64,000 nt of DNA from NCBI GenBank assembly GCA_037447655.1, contig JBBHKE010001244.1:288346-352345 (forward strand), given 5' to 3'. The stretch comes from Zygnema cylindricum (lineage: Eukaryota; Streptophyta; Zygnematophyceae; Zygnematales; Zygnemataceae). Below the pieces are notes generated by a model. That model searched no databases. It saw only the letters and a list, made by a program, of their open reading frames with translations, and was not told the origin of the DNA. Positions within the stretch are counted from its first letter, which is position 1; each line of letters opens with the position of its first letter. Shown piece after piece: positions 1-13,589 of the stretch. The position numbers and the translations under genes were made by a program.

Positions 1-139
1 AGGAGCCACATCACTGCAACCCCAGTGGAAAAAGTGCCACTCCTCACTCTTCACTCCTACGTTCCTCTCACCTTCTTCATGCTACTCCTTCACACTCATT
101 CCACTCACACCAATCAATCATTCGTTTTCACCCTCTCAC

Positions 140-3100
140 CTGAATGGTCGTTGGTCTGCATCAACCTCTGCAAATCTTCCCCTTGAAATTATCTCCTTGC
201 TGAAGCCCACACGCTGGTAGAGCTCTCCCAGATTGAATTTTCCTGTAACAAAAAAAAAAACAAAAGACAAAGACGACCTCCATTAAAAAGTCTAAACCTG
301 GATCACAATTTAAACAGCCAGGTTCTGTAACATATTGCATATTCATTTACCATTCAATTGAACGTTCCCAAATATGGTTTTAGTAACTCAGTTTAACAGA
401 GCTGCTTCTACCACAATAGCCAGACATGATGTCCCCAGCAAAGCTTTCTATTTCCAAGTTACTAATGTGATGCCTTATTCTCAACCAAATACAAGCAAAA
501 AGGCCCCTGTTTGATAGTGATGCGTGTAAGAGATTGTGAAAAGGAATCCCCAACATACAAGATGAGGGTTGAAATGAAATTTTTGCATTCGTTTTAGCAA
601 TAAGATTCGTCACAGCCTGGGGCACTCTAATGTTTGGCGACATAAAAATTCATACTACACAGCTAAAAAAAAAAGGAGATGGGTGGCTAGCTAGTTAGAG
701 AGCAATGGTATTGGAAGACTAACATGCAAAGGCAGGGGCAGTCACAAGTATAAGAGGCTTTAAGAAACGATAAACACAAAGTTAACATCAACCTCCTTTC
801 AACAACCTCAGCATTCGTTTAAACAATTGTTTATTTTGCCCTTTTCGCCCGGCAACAGCATGAGCGAGCCCACCCTCCTTCCTCCTCTTTCTTAAGACTG
901 CCAGGTATGACCTGTACTGATATGTAATTCCTATTTTGATGCGAGAGGATTTCAGAGATAAGCTAAAAACCGGAACCCTTTTAAAGTTAAACACAATCAT
1001 GGTCTCTATGCCCAGAAGATTCACAAATCATGCGAGTTTTTAAAAAAAATTGGAGCACCACCTGTTTCAAAAGTAGTGTGCAAATTAGACCAATTTCCTT
1101 AATACACTGGACAAACAGTGGACAACAGGTTTTGAATTACTGGTATTATTAATCGTGTGTATACCAGGAGCTTCACTAGTGAATTTTTAACGTTGTAATC
1201 ACTCAAGTGTACTTAACTATTAAAAAAATATCCTTGTCCATATCCATACGTTCCCATTTACAATTGAAACACTGAGGTCCAGCCATCTTATTACCACTAT
1301 GATACATCAGAGAATCTACCAGCCGGGACTGTTCCGTAGATTGCAAAAATAGTCTTACTGTATGTATTAATAGAAAAATATAACAAGGCTCAGAAGTGGG
1401 AATGTTTTTTGGATGTATTAAAACGAAGAAAAACCACTTCTAATCCAATTAAATGCATAGTAGAGTGAGCAGCACTAAGCATTTCCAGGGGACTAGTCAT
1501 CACTGGAAATTGAATTTGGTTATCAATCCAATGTCCAGAACCATTTTCAGAGAGTATGATTTATATGTACATTGTCGGTACCAAGAAACTATTGAAGCAT
1601 CAAATGAATTGTTCAGTATATCGACTACTAAAGCAGGAGAATTCTGAGATAACTGCGATAAGAACCACATCATTAATGTTCAGGACCATTCCCTCAATAC
1701 CATGCCAATGTAAAGTCTACCAGGAAGGGCCGTATCCCATGTGATGGGAAGGCCAGATTTTTACTGGGAAATCATTACTTTATTATAAACCAATTAATGT
1801 AGGCAGCAAAATTGTAAGTTTCATACTTGAGAATACAGTTTATATGCAACAACTGCTTAAAGTCCACGACTCAATTTGACGGGAAATTAGTGAAATCACA
1901 AATAATTGCACAATTTTTTTGAATATCCTACAAAATTGTTCACAGGAAACCCCCAAAACATCTATTACATGCCCTTGTGTTCACGGTATGGTTTTACACC
2001 GCTAATAGTCAGATTTTGAAAGTATATACAAAACAAAACATATATTAACTAAAAACTTTACCCGCCTGTCTATTATTATCCCTGCCAGGCTCCGACTGCC
2101 TTTGAGATGCCTTTGATATGAAATAGTATCCAAATAAAGTTACATCTGATACTAAATATGAACATGTGAGACCCACCAGTCCTACAGCTTCCATGTGGCT
2201 TCCCATCACATGAACTGAGGCTCTAAGTGTCATTTCAGACAATGTACACCATTTTTCAATCCCAAACATATAAAAATGGTTGTTTCTCACCTGTCACAAC
2301 GCCAATTGAGCCTGTAAGAGTAAGTTCCTCAGCAACTATAACAGGGGCAGCCATGGCCATGTAGTATCCTCCACTTGCCGCCACATCGGCCATGGATGCG
2401 ACAACTGTCTTCACCTTCGCCAGCTCTCTAATCTCATGCCACATCCTGCAATCCAGTTAACATTTCTCCTTACCTTTCAGATCTCTGAAAACTTCTAGGT
2501 ACTCTTTTATACATATTATTTTCTGTCATCTTCCTTTCGCAGAGTTTCTTGTTTGTTTGATCGTGTGAGAACATTTTTCACTTTAGTTTTGCCTTTTTCT
2601 TTTCCTTCACACACTCAGATGGTTTACCATTCAGCTACTTAATAAAGCTTATTATCTATACAAAAAACCGTAATTAAGGCTGGCAATGATCAATGTTCCA
2701 GCATGTAGGATTTTCAGAAGCTTCAAATTTATATTAAGATAAATCGTAGAATCCTCAAAAAAGGACAATGCATTGAGCCAGAAAACACAACGAACTTACA
2801 AATCTGAACCGAGAGCATCACCTCCTGGGCTGTCAATTCGAAGCACCACAGCCTTTATATGTTTAGCACCTGCAAACCACCAGGCCATATAAACTACGAA
2901 TTTCAGGAAGTCTGTTAAGACCAGAACCTGTTCTGTTAAGGTCATGTCAACTAAATGCCATATAAACAAAACATACATTAAGTACATGTTTTTACCAAAA
3001 TGGCTGCCCAGAACATATGTAACAATGGTTTTCCTTCATTAGACTATGCAAAATTACAGGGGGGAAAGACCACAGCAACACGGATAGGCGAAATTTCTCG

Positions 3101-6100
3101 GGATGGTTGAAAGAAAGTAATCACACATTTGACATATCGAATTTTGGAAATAATGTCCTCGCTTTTGATACCCGAAGCTGTTCCCCTAGAACGCCCTCGA
3201 GAAATCCCACCTACTGCGCGAATAACTGCAATACGGTCACCTTTTCCTCCAATTCCAAGAGTCCACTCACGCACCCTTGAGTACTTCCTGTGACTCCAAG
3301 GAAATGAAGGCAGCCAATATCAGCCCACCATCCTTGAGCTTGTCTGAAGAACATCTTTCTCAACCACTTAGACTCTGTTCTTCACTTGAGAATTTGCTCA
3401 ACATATTCAAATCTCTCCACTGTCCATAAAATCTTGAGCAAGAACCAGTTTGAGCCATGATCCTATGAACTACATTCTCAGACTCACTATGTCTGAAAAC
3501 CAAGTAAAATAACTGGTTTCTAGAGTACAAGGGATTAACACGGGATATAAACCAGAGCAGAACTAAATGCAGATAATTCGAGGAAACTATACATATACTA
3601 ATTGTGGACTGGTAATCAAACCGTGATTACAAACATGCCGACACAACCGCCGTACCCGTGGTGAAATATGTAGACAAACATGCTTTAAAGATAACATGTT
3701 TGATTGATTTTTGACATCCCATGCATGTAGCCGACACCTTAAAATGGGATGAGATCCACCTTACTGATGAAAAGACAAACATCAACATGAGACTTCTCCC
3801 AGCTGCTGCATTCCATAATGTAGTCATCCTAATGGACTCACCTATTGTCCACAGTCCTCAATGGTTTGTCCTTGGGCAACTCAAGCCTCTTCTTCAAAAG
3901 TTCCTCGACCTGCAACAGGACTCAACCTCCTCAAGGCATTGTTCAGAATAACTTCCGGCCCTACATCACAACAACCTTTTCCCCATGTTGTCCCAAGTCT
4001 TTTCTAGGCAAAATATTGCGCCAACAACACTTGAAACATGTACCCTGTAGCTGCTAACAGCACTCACAGGAAACATTTAATCTTGACAAAATTCAAAACC
4101 ATAGCGAGAAATGATTCACCTCACTCTCGTACAAAATATCTGTCGTCCATCCACCCTCTTTCAACTTCTCCATCTCTACAACTCCCTCATCAAGCAGAGC
4201 TTCCACCTCTGCAATAGTCTTCCCTGGAAAGCAAAAACATCAAAATATCACTCTTCCATATTTAATCTGTCCCAAACTAGGACTTCAAAGTGCTTTATGG
4301 ACATTTCCCAGAATCCACCCAAACGACACCCTTTTGACAAGGATAAACACTATAGACCTGCCAAGAAAAATTTGTATAACTGGTGGATTGGTACTTTTAA
4401 GTTACAACAATTTTAACGTCAAGTTTACAGCTAAGACTACCTGATCTGACAGAAAGACTACCCTCCTGCCCCACCCTTTTAACAAGAAAAATAAAGGAGC
4501 TGGACAAATGGTAAAGGTTGTCCCAGATGTTAGTAGAAAGGACAAAGGAGTACCTCTTGCAGCGGCAACTCCAGATACCCATTTTGCATAAATATCATCG
4601 AGCAGGGCAGTCAGCATTTCCCGATTGGGCTCTGACATGTCTTTCCTTGCGAGCTGATCTCCGGCACTTTTGTACTTCCCAATCCTCTGAATTTGAGGCT
4701 GTACACCAGCCTTCTCAAGAACGCCTGCCAAAGGGAAATAACACCGCTCATGGTTTATAAGAGCGAATTAAGGAATTACTAAGGAATAAAGAAATTATTA
4801 GTATAAATGCGAAGTTAGAATGTATAATACTAATCTAGTGTCGGGAAAAGTGGCTGATTGTAGTCCACTCCCTTTTTGGACAGAAAAGGTCACGATCAAA
4901 TTAGTTTTATTGATTCTAAAGAGATGGCCAGTCAAGAGGAGGTCTCTGTGGATCTTTTCGACAAATTCCCGTGATAACTATTCACATGCCATTGTTTTCG
5001 CATGTGTTTTCTAGCAGCTTTCATACAAACTATATAAACAGCGTCACAAGCGCCCGGTTGCCTGCACTCCAACATGCATTCACATTGAAGGAAATTAGCT
5101 ACAATTAAGATGAAACGGATTGTGGGAAACAATCACGGGAGACAATAATGGAGACTTACCACCAAGGAATTGCCCAGACACAGCCAAACCACGAAGGGAT
5201 ATGTAGGCTCCTGGAGGTGTATATATTTCTGAACAGCTTGAGGCAAGATAGTACTCCTTCTCCCCTCCAACAGACATGTACGCCAATGTAGGCTTTCCTG
5301 ATACCCATGACCAAATGTAGACAGGCAATGCTACACTCAGAAAAGGAGACCATAACAGTTGAAAAAAAACTCAGGAAAAGATTTAAATTACTACAAACTA
5401 GACACGATGAGGAAAGAGGGCTCAAAACGTCAGAAGCTTACAAAAGTTCAGGATTGAGGGAGAAGACAAACAATAACATAAAAAGGTGGGAAAGGATTTA
5501 GCTGGGTGGGACAAGAAAAGGGAAGCATCAAAAGCAAAAGAAAAAAAAAAGCGAAAGCTTTGGAGAGGGAAAAAAAAAGGCATACACAATCAGCTCTAAG
5601 GAAAGCCCTTCGGAAAGCAATCGCCAGAAACAGAAATTCAAGAAAAAACAGAATCCTATTTTAATACAAAAAGCAGGTGTACACAAATGCGTAAAACAAG
5701 CTCACCAGATTGCTTAAAAAGCTCAATGTGACGTTTGATTTCTTCAACTTTGCCCCATCCACAAGCTAGCGGCTCCACTTTAAGGACCAGACCACTAATG
5801 CGAGGATCACTTGCTGCTTTCCTCAAATTCTCTGAGATTTGAGGTAACGAAAGGACAGTGGAAAAACGAGAACCGAGCTGCTCACTTATCTGCCAAGCCT
5901 CCTCATGAGCACTTGAACCATATAAGAAAGCAAGCTACAAACAACCAACCACCAGTATTCCTTCTTCAAAATGCCCTTCACTTTCCAAATGATACATAAC
6001 TTTTCTCAATTGGATGAAAGGAAAAACTAAATTTCGTTTTACATACAAAGTTTTAAACCAGCTCATGGGCAACAAAGAATGAACAATTTCACTACCATTT

Positions 6101-7324
6101 CAAACACCCAGTAACTTGATAAACTGGGTACATTGACATGAGAAGAGAACACAATAAAAAGAAGAGAAGAACACTCACAGAACCGGAGAGACGAATAGTG
6201 AGCAAACTTCCTTTCTTCACTCGCTGCCATGGCAACGCTGTCAGCATCCGCAACTTCACCAAAAATTGCATCCATGAACTCAATTGGGGCAATTTCAACT
6301 CTCCAAGAGGAAGAGTCTCAGCAGTTGCACCACCATTGCCGGTTTTCCCCTCTGTTTCAGAACTGCTTGCCTTTGCCTCTCCACCAACTTCCTCATCTGC
6401 TACAGCAGTGTTAGATTCTAAAGAAGGAGATGATGACATGCATCTAACCAACGAAGAGTTTTTCCTGTCAACTTGAAGAGAACATGACTGATAATTTTGT
6501 GAAACCTTCAACTGCGTTCCTGAAAAAGTACAGAACTGCCCTTGGAATGTGGATAGCAGAAGCGGGTGTTGTGAATTTGCAAGACAAGCTGAAGCTGATC
6601 GGCCAAGACTGCTTGTGACCTAAAATGGAACCAAGCCCCTTCCACCAACACCCCCCCCTCTTGACCTTCACTCAGCAGAGTATTCAATTTCGGCAGATAA
6701 TTAAGTTCGAAACTAAGTTAAAACACGAAATTGCAACAGAGCCACGCTACCAAGTGTGATACCTTACAGAAGTGTATCATTTCCCAAGGTTAACAATATT
6801 TAAATTCGTCCACGTAGAGTACAGAAGGCTATTGATTATTCAACAAAGCATAATCAATCTTGCCATCAACGAATTTCATGGCCACGAGTGATTTCTTGCA
6901 AGTGAGCTTCTGTCACAAATGTGACTAATAAAAAAAAACAGAAGTATGACGCATTTCAAGGAAATGGCTCATCAAGCAAAAACCATCTCATGTCAACAGA
7001 GTCTCCACAAGTTTATCAAAATTAGAGAAATCCACACAGCAAAGACCACATCCTTCTCCCGTTCCACTCATTTCCCGCCTCTCTCTCTCGCAATTTCTAT
7101 CTCCCCCGCCTCCCCCACTCTTTCTCTCTCTCTCTCTCGATTTGCTTTCCTATCTCCTCTCATCAAATTTTCCTCCACCTTCCAGCAAACCCCGGCCGCC
7201 ATGGATACACGCCACGCACCATGAAGCTTGCCCTCTGGTAGTGAAGGAAAGAAGTAGAAATATGAGAAGCCGCCATGGGAGGAGATCGAAGCGACATGGT
7301 TCCGGAGGAAGCAGCGACAGCCAT
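140..7324 (-). CDS. SPPA: Plastid protease IV / signal peptide peptidase SppA, 3' end off the left edge
   Basis: Membrane-associated serine protease of peptidase family S49, thylakoid-located in plants. Exons from 5' to 3' on the minus strand: 7324-7220, 6619-6179, 5889-5706, 5297-5160, 4724-4554, 4223-4120, 3909-3842, 3287-3127, 2869-2800, 2445-2291, 242-140. All introns are GT-AG and the phases close, giving about 566 residues; plant homologues have about 680, so roughly 110-150 C-terminal residues lie outside. Residues 1-90 are Ser/Ala-rich and poor in acidic residues, like a transit peptide. The start ATG at 7324 was chosen because exon 1 joins exon 2 in phase with that composition. The catalytic Lys lies in GKYKSAGDQ (about K308) and the nucleophile in ADVAASGGYYMA (about S505), as in the bacterial Ser-Lys dyad. 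RIDSPGGDAL and LTGSIGVVT are also present. The first join (donor ATG/GTGCGT, acceptor ATTTTAG) is the least certain, and the donor at 3126 is weak. Family assignment is firm. Confidence 0.94.
243..2290 (-). other. Large SppA intron without recognised content
   Basis: This 2-kb GT-AG intron separates the exon ending in SIGVVT from the exon beginning KFNLGELYQ. I see no conserved coding segment or inverted-repeat element in it. Short A-rich tracts occur near 250 and 665. Confidence 0.7.
4741..5050. repeat. Short dispersed repeat in an SppA intron, related to 7715-7900
   Basis: The stretch around 4786-4880 (AAATTATTAGTATAAA, then CTAATCTAGTG, then GGTCCAC-like TAGTCCACTCC) resembles 7790-7870, with the same blocks in the same order. 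It looks like two diverged copies of a small MITE-like repeat. Boundaries are not resolved. Confidence 0.35.
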
Positions 7325-8440
7325 GGCTGCCGACCGCAAAAAGCAGCTAAGAGACGCCGTGAGGAGTCTTCACTTACAACCTTTCCACAAAAAATATCTC
7401 CAAGTTCTTTAACAAGAAGAAATGGCTTTGTTTTATTTATTTATTGTTTCCCCGGGCTCGAGGAATTGAAAGACATTCTTTCTGATTGTTTCCTTTCATA
7501 GAAAACAAAGGAAGAGTACACCACGTGGCAGGCAGAGCGGGAGGCGAAACGACCGCGGTTCGGCGAGGAGAGGCCATCGTTACGCCACGTGAGTGTATTC
7601 GAAGGTACACTCCCAAAAGTTGGAACTTTGGAAGCCAGAATGGAAGATTTGGGCCATAGATCAACTGTGCGAAAAATCGTACGAGGGCTATATCTCGCAA
7701 GCCCGTATTAGATCTGTATTAAACGTGTCCCGCGCGTATAGTATGGCTATCATAAGAGGCTAAACCTTGAATCGTTATTAAAGTATAGAAATTATTAGTG
7801 TAAAGAAAAAATTAGCATCATTCATTCTAATTTAGTGCCAAGAGACGTGGCATATTATGGTCCACGTCCTTAAATAGTGTAATTTATTATGTTTAAGTTA
7901 TCAATGTCAAAATTTTGGGGTGCCGATATAGAGTACATAAGGCTAATAACGACTCACCGTGTAACGGATATAGCGTTCGCACGGGTTTCCGCACTTTTCA
8001 TCTACGATCTGGCCATCTGACGTATGCACCTGCTTCCGAAGTATCGAATGCACAGAAAGTCGACCACATGCGACGTCATGTGGTAGAAAAAGAAAACGCC
8101 TCGGTGGTTCACCACAATGGCGTAGCGTACACCGCGGCCATTATTCGAGCATGGCGCCTTTCCAGACACTCTCGGTGAACATGAGTCGCTTACTAAATCA
8201 ATTAATCCACATGTGTGATTTACGAGCAAACTTTGGACCAAAAACGCCAAACGGGCCAAGTACACAGTACTGTACTGAACTGTACTGTACTGTACTGTAG
8301 AAGCGGCTGAGCAGTGAGCACCCCAAGTTCCTTCAGGGAGTGTATGTGCCCATGGGCTTGAGGGTATTTTACTATTTTTCTGTCGTTGTCATCAAAAGCT
8401 AGAATGTTGCAACGAGAAAATCCTGTGAAAGAACGAGTCA
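7325..8440. other. SppA upstream region, no gene supported
   Basis: This is the 5' flank of the minus-strand SppA gene. On the minus strand there is an AAATAAATAAAAC stretch near 7430-7442 that could serve as a weak TATA-like element. From about 7715 the sequence becomes repeat-like, matching an SppA-intron repeat. No open frame here shows family features. Confidence 0.5.
8263..8299. repeat. TGTAC pentanucleotide repeat
   Basis: A short tandem run of CTGTA/TGTAC units (TGTACTGTACTGTACTGTA). It is a simple repeat with no further signal. Confidence 0.8.
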
Positions 8441-8444
8441 AAAC

Positions 8445-8685
8445 CGAAGTACGATTTACGTCATCCTGTACCCTAGTATGTAATTCAGTTTGGTGAATTC
8501 TCTTAATCGACCCATGGCCACGTCATGCCAACTTCATAAATAATTAAATCCCATGTCGTACGAAATCAAGTGTCAGAAACGAAGTATGGTATACGTCGTT
8601 CTGTACCCTAATGTGTACTTCAGTTTGGCGACTTCCCTTATTCGACCTATGGCCACGTCATGCCAACTCATCTTCAATTCAAACG
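8445..8685. repeat. Directly repeated block at the edge of repeat A
   Basis: Two adjacent related copies, about 8445-8550 and 8578-8685. Each runs ACGAAGTAYG, ACGTCRTYCTGTACCCTA, CAGTTTGG, CGACCYATGGCCACGTCA, TGCCAACT. A third version sits at 19728-19775 and a more diverged one at 14085-14165. Confidence 0.75.
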
Positions 8686-10260
8686 TCAACCGATTTAAAG
8701 CAAAATGACACCAGAGTTAAAAATAGGAAAACTATTCGCAAGTGTCAAATGACTTAAACATTTCTGCACGAGGGAGAACTATACGTTTTTTTTTTTTTTG
8801 CCCGTCGCGCATATGTAAGTCAAAAAATGCATGCAGCTTTGCAAGAGTTTACGCCATAGTTCAAAAGTAGGCGTTTTTATGGTAGGCCTTTGGTAGGCGC
8901 CTTCATCGTAAGTTGAGTTATGGGCTTTTCATGTGATCTTCTTTGACCCATACTTTGATCAGCGACTGTCCGATTTTCCGAATCTGTGTTAATAAAAATG
9001 TTTGGTCCGAATGTTTTAATTGGTCCGAATAGGTCCGAATACAATATGGGTCTTAAGGTCATATTGTATGTTTTGCATACAATAGGCATATTGTATGGGC
9101 CTACTTTCACCTACTGTTGAACTATGGCTTACACCGTCGTCGCCCCTCCCCCTCCTCCCAATACATCTCCCGAACTCCCTCTTGGAATGAGACACGAAAA
9201 TTTTGGTATGACGTGGACGAGCTATGGAAAATACAAGTTTTGACTATCTTTGCGCGTATTTCTGTGACAGTTCGAGAGAGAAAAGACAAAAAAAGGAAAT
9301 AGGAAAGCCAGAGAGAAAATTCTTGAATTAGTGACGTTGACAGTGTCATAAATTTGAATGATGTCCACAATGTCACAAAAAACCAAGCGTCTAAAACGTC
9401 ACAAAAAAACATGATATGTAGGATGTAAAGTTGATATTGTAAAGTATCTCGAAGTATTGTCATGTTTCTCGATTTAAAGTGGCGAGTTTTGTTTTTGGAC
9501 GTCGAGACACCCGCGAACCTATAGCGGAGAATCTTCGCTACATAAAAAAAGTTTGCTCGTTTCCGAATGTAAGTCGGTTTTGAAGAAAAATATCCAAAAT
9601 CACACAAAGCTCGTCTCTTAACATGTTTACATAAGAAAGGGGCCCTCACTATTGAAATGGCTAACAATGTGATTTTCGTGATCAAGGTGTCACTATTACA
9701 TCGAACGTCATAAAAATGTCGTCGATTATGAATCCTTCCTACGGTTTTTTATCACGAAGACACATTTTAAGGTACCCCGCTAATACCTAATGAATACAAA
9801 TGCATTATACAATCGGCGCCATACTCAGCTTATTACGTTGGTCGGGACAACAAGTTGCTTACATATTGAGCGAGAAATTTGGATGGGACTACACACATGT
9901 GTGATTTATGTTACGATACTAGCCTACAACATAATCATTGGCGTCATTTAATGGTTACCGCTACAAAAGGAAGAAGCATTTCAAGTCCATTGGTTGATGT
10001 TGGGGGGGGTCACGAAGGCAATATTTACTTATATAAATAAAGACAACGTGGCTATAACCCACCTCCAAAAGGGTTAGAGGAGGCAAAGCAAGGGACAACG
10101 TATTACTGTATGCAAAAAAAAAATCGTATTAATGGATCCACTCGTAATACATTGTCAACAAATTGTGGTTTGTTTAAAGTGAAACAAAATAAATTTTGTC
10201 AGCTAAACTCGTACAATTTCACCTTAAAAGGAACAGGTGGGTCAACGGATAATGATTGCA

Positions 10261-10454
10261 TCGAACTAAATGTTAAGAGGTTGGGCGACAAGAGAGAGAT
10301 TATCGCGTCAAAGAAAATATGGCCTAGATAAACCAAGGTGATATCTACCAACGTATGTCGAACTAAATGTTAAGAGGTTGGGCGACAAGAGAGAGATTAT
10401 CGCGTCAAAGAAAATATGGCCTAGATAAACCAAGGTGATATCTACCAACGTATG
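10261..10454. repeat. Perfect 97-bp tandem duplication inside repeat A
   Basis: 10261-10357 and 10358-10454 appear identical. The equivalent place in copy B (about 21480-21575) has a single unit. It is therefore either a recent duplication or an assembly artefact. Confidence 0.85.
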
Positions 10455-12119
10455 TAACGATTAAGGTAATAATTATTTTACAGTATAATAATATTTGTTT
10501 TACCTACCAAAGTTTTATTAAGTTGCTTAGTGTTTGTACAATTATTTATATAAACAAATATTTTTTTTAACCACTTTTATTGTTAGCGTTTGCAACAACT
10601 ACTAAGAAATTGGTCTAAGCCATTAGGCATTTTTGCCTCCAATTGAACACAAACTTTTAAAATAAAATTCATCGGAAAAAATGTGTTTGGATGTACTAAA
10701 GGCAAATCAATTGAATGTATTCCACCATTTTACATTATCTATTATTTTATGAGTTTAGTATCGTTGGGTCAATGTGCAAGAATCCAAAACTTCCATCGAA
10801 AATAAAACGTGATGACAATAACAAAAAACATTATTCGATTTCTATCTTCAAACATCCATTTTGGGAAAGTTTTACGCCACATTGTTAGTTAGTGGATTCG
10901 ACGTTATTTTGTGGAAAAACAAACTAAAAAAAAATCGAGTGTCAATCAATATAATTTTTGGTATAACAATATCCACACTCTTGAATTTCCAGATAAAATA
11001 AATTTTGTTGAGAGTGTGGTTTTTTCTCTTATGTGTATAAATTTTGAATTATATGTTGAGGTGAAAAAAAGGTAAGGGTTTGAGAATACTGCTCAAAATA
11101 TGAAATTTTTTAAATGCGTCGCATGAGAACGTGTTTTTCGACATTAAAAAACAATTAGTTTTTTCAATTTAAATATGTAACTAATTAGAAATATGTTTTA
11201 GTAGGAAAAATATGAAAGTTGGTGTTGATTTGAAGGCAGGAGGGTGCAATTAAGTTCATAAACATGTTTGAATTTAAATTTTATATCAGCGGAGTTAATT
11301 TAGTAAACAAAAAGTATAATCGAGATGTACAACATTTTAGTTCGTGATAATAACAATGCAACACATGGAAAAAAAATGCATTCATATTTCACTTCCTAGA
11401 TCGTTAGGTTGAATGTGAAATTAGTACATGTTTTTACCACATTACTGTTTCATAATGCCGATTACTAAATTTTTTTCGGTTACCGTTGGCGACAGGTTAA
11501 GTGGGGGGCTTGGGCAAAATAATAAAGAGAATCACATCGAGTGATATGATATCTTGTTGCAATTTGTTTACAATTGTGTTTCAAATTGGATCATAAATTT
11601 ATAAGTTTGAATTACGCGGCAAAAGAAAACTATAAGTTTGGGTTACAATGTAATTCACCATGTTTATGTTGTATATCTATTATCGTTAGTCATACACAAT
11701 TTGTCCATAATTCGTTGTAATCACTGTTGTTGAAGCCAACAAAAAAAAAAGTATGCTCAACACGCAAATGTACGAACTTTATTCGCCAGTTTAAAGGGAA
11801 AAGAAAGAAACACTATTAATAATGGTTTTTTTATTTTGGATGGTGATATGTTTCAGAGGTGTCATCGAAAAAAGTATAAATTTTAATTGTTTTTGTCGCT
11901 CCAGTGAAGCTTAACTAGTTTATTGACTTTATGCAACCTTTGTTTTACGTTTTATAAAAATACATTGCGATATTGATTTTTTTTAGACTTTAGTGTACAT
12001 GTTGTAACCTTTTTTGTGTATCTATTGTGAGCAAAATCATGCTCATTTTCTACCATATTTAAATAACGGGGTTTCATGCGCCCGTAATATTCGCGATAAA
12101 ATTATAAAAGAGTTATATA

Positions 12120-12591
12120 TAGTGTTGTGTATCGACAGGGTTTTGTCGATAATCAATATGTACCTTTCTTTTGGCTTGCAGAGAATCGATATATTGGCAC
12201 GATATATCGACACCGGTGTTATTGCCGGTAAAAAACCGATAATAATGGTATTTCATCGCAATAACACCAGTATCGATAACTATCGGCGATAATTGTACCA
12301 TTCTTACCCTATAATTGTACGGCTTATTCTATCGTTTTGAACCGTAGTTATTCCGTTACATAGAGTACGGAACATGTTATTACACGTGGCATGTAACGCT
12401 ATATACAATGATAAATACAATACAATATATTATAAAATACTATTATATTGCGTAGTTTTTTGTTTTTACTTATCGTCGTTAAAAATATTGTTGGTCTCGG
12501 AGCGATATATCGGGACCCGTGACAATTCCAGAGCTGATAATTATCGGTATCGATGCTATCGCGATAAATTTCTTGCCGATACACAACACTA
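12120..12591. mobile_element. Old non-autonomous hAT-like element inside repeat A
   Basis: It begins TAGTGTTGTGTATCG and ends CGATACACAACACTA, an inverted pair. The interior is rich in ATATCG and CGATAA motifs and has no transposase frame. The same insertion site is occupied in repeat B (23279-24857), so it was present before the two copies diverged. Flanking 8-mers no longer match. Confidence 0.75.
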
Positions 12592-12960
12592 GTACTTCTT
12601 TTTTATAATACACGTATTCATTTACATATGAAATTTACGAAAGTTGAAGTTTGATAAAAATGCACACCAAAATTGCACAGATTGCGTTTCAATTATTAAT
12701 CTCATTTTTTGAATATACGGAGGTTAAAGATTACGTACATCTGAACCGCCGACTATCAAATTGACGGATCTTGCTTATCTTACCCAAATAGAGTGTAGTA
12801 ACAAATTTGTAATTTGAAGCTCACTTTTGGTCAGTGTTAAAGCCGTATATACGGTGACGTGAGGGTCGCTAGTCCGCCCATTGTGGTGCAAAGATAATCT
12901 CTACCCTAACGTCAATAAGGTAAAAAACGCTCAATAACGTCAAATGCGTATAGAGTAACG

Positions 12961-13589
12961 GTGTGTGCTCATGTGTTTTAGTAAGGGCTTTTTCTCGTCG
13001 TTTTCACAGAAAATGGGACTTGCAACGAGAATATCTTATGTCGTGCGAAAAATAGGCAAGAACCAAAGGACTGTTGAAATAAGTAGTTTTTGTATTTTCT
13101 AGTTTAAAATAAATTAGCGGAAACATATATAAGAAATGATGGTAGCCTGCCTCCATCTCTTCTCTCTTTCCCCCATACTTGTTGTAGTCACTGAAGGAGA
13201 GAAAGAGCGATGGAGCCATGGCTACCTCAGCTCCATAGGAAGGACTAAAGAGTGACTTAAGTCACTCTCAACAAAAGCTTGAGTCCGACATGACTCGAAC
13301 CCCCGACCGGTAGAGCGCGGCGTAGCCGTTAGCTCTAAACAGTCTGTCGTAGAAGTCCGTTAGATAATATAGGGTTTCATTCATATATAAACTATTGTAT
13401 AGTACCGAAATGATCTAACTGGAATATGAAACGAAACGAACATAGAACTTGTTAAGGTTTAGTGCGAACGTCATTTCGCATGAAACAAATGAAACAGACA
13501 CTTTGAACGGTCGACATTTAATGTCGAATTTAATCTGACAGCGCACATCGTCGCCGAGATCGCGGAATGGTCACTTTGGATTTTATGGA
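12961..13589. other. Intergenic sequence, no gene supported
   Basis: It contains a tRNA-like fragment on the minus strand near 13285-13340 (T-arm-like GGGGGTTCGAGTC), but no foldable complete tRNA was found. Confidence 0.5.

Larger units (their letters stand above)
8622..12960 (+). repeat. Long dispersed repeat, copy A (family unidentified)
   Basis: About 4.3 kb that is collinear, with substitutions and indels, with 19721-25205. Matching landmarks include GCAAAATGACACCAGAGTTA (8700 and 19804), the block near 9380 matching 20160, and ATACGGAGGTTAAAGATTACGTACATC (12715 and 24958, split here). The longest open frames are not preserved between copies, so I cannot name an encoded protein. It is probably a large, decayed transposable element; its class is unknown because no terminal structure could be confirmed. 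Confidence 0.75.

Noticed and set aside
6468-6671. Alternative SppA first exon beginning at 6671
   Set aside because: It is in the wrong frame relative to the conserved SppA segment; the correct frame is entered through the splice acceptor at 6620.
9122-9685. 187-residue open frame on the minus strand in repeat A
   Set aside because: It is not kept open in repeat copy B, has no recognisable domain and has low-complexity composition.
8380-13070. LTR pair flanking repeat A
   Set aside because: A weak similarity between 8380-8450 and 13000-13070 exists but is too short and diverged to call direct terminal repeats.
13285-13340. Possible tRNA gene on the minus strand
   Set aside because: A T-arm-like GGGGGTTCGAGTC and an AGAGC/GCTCT stem are present, but no complete cloverleaf or acceptor stem could be formed.
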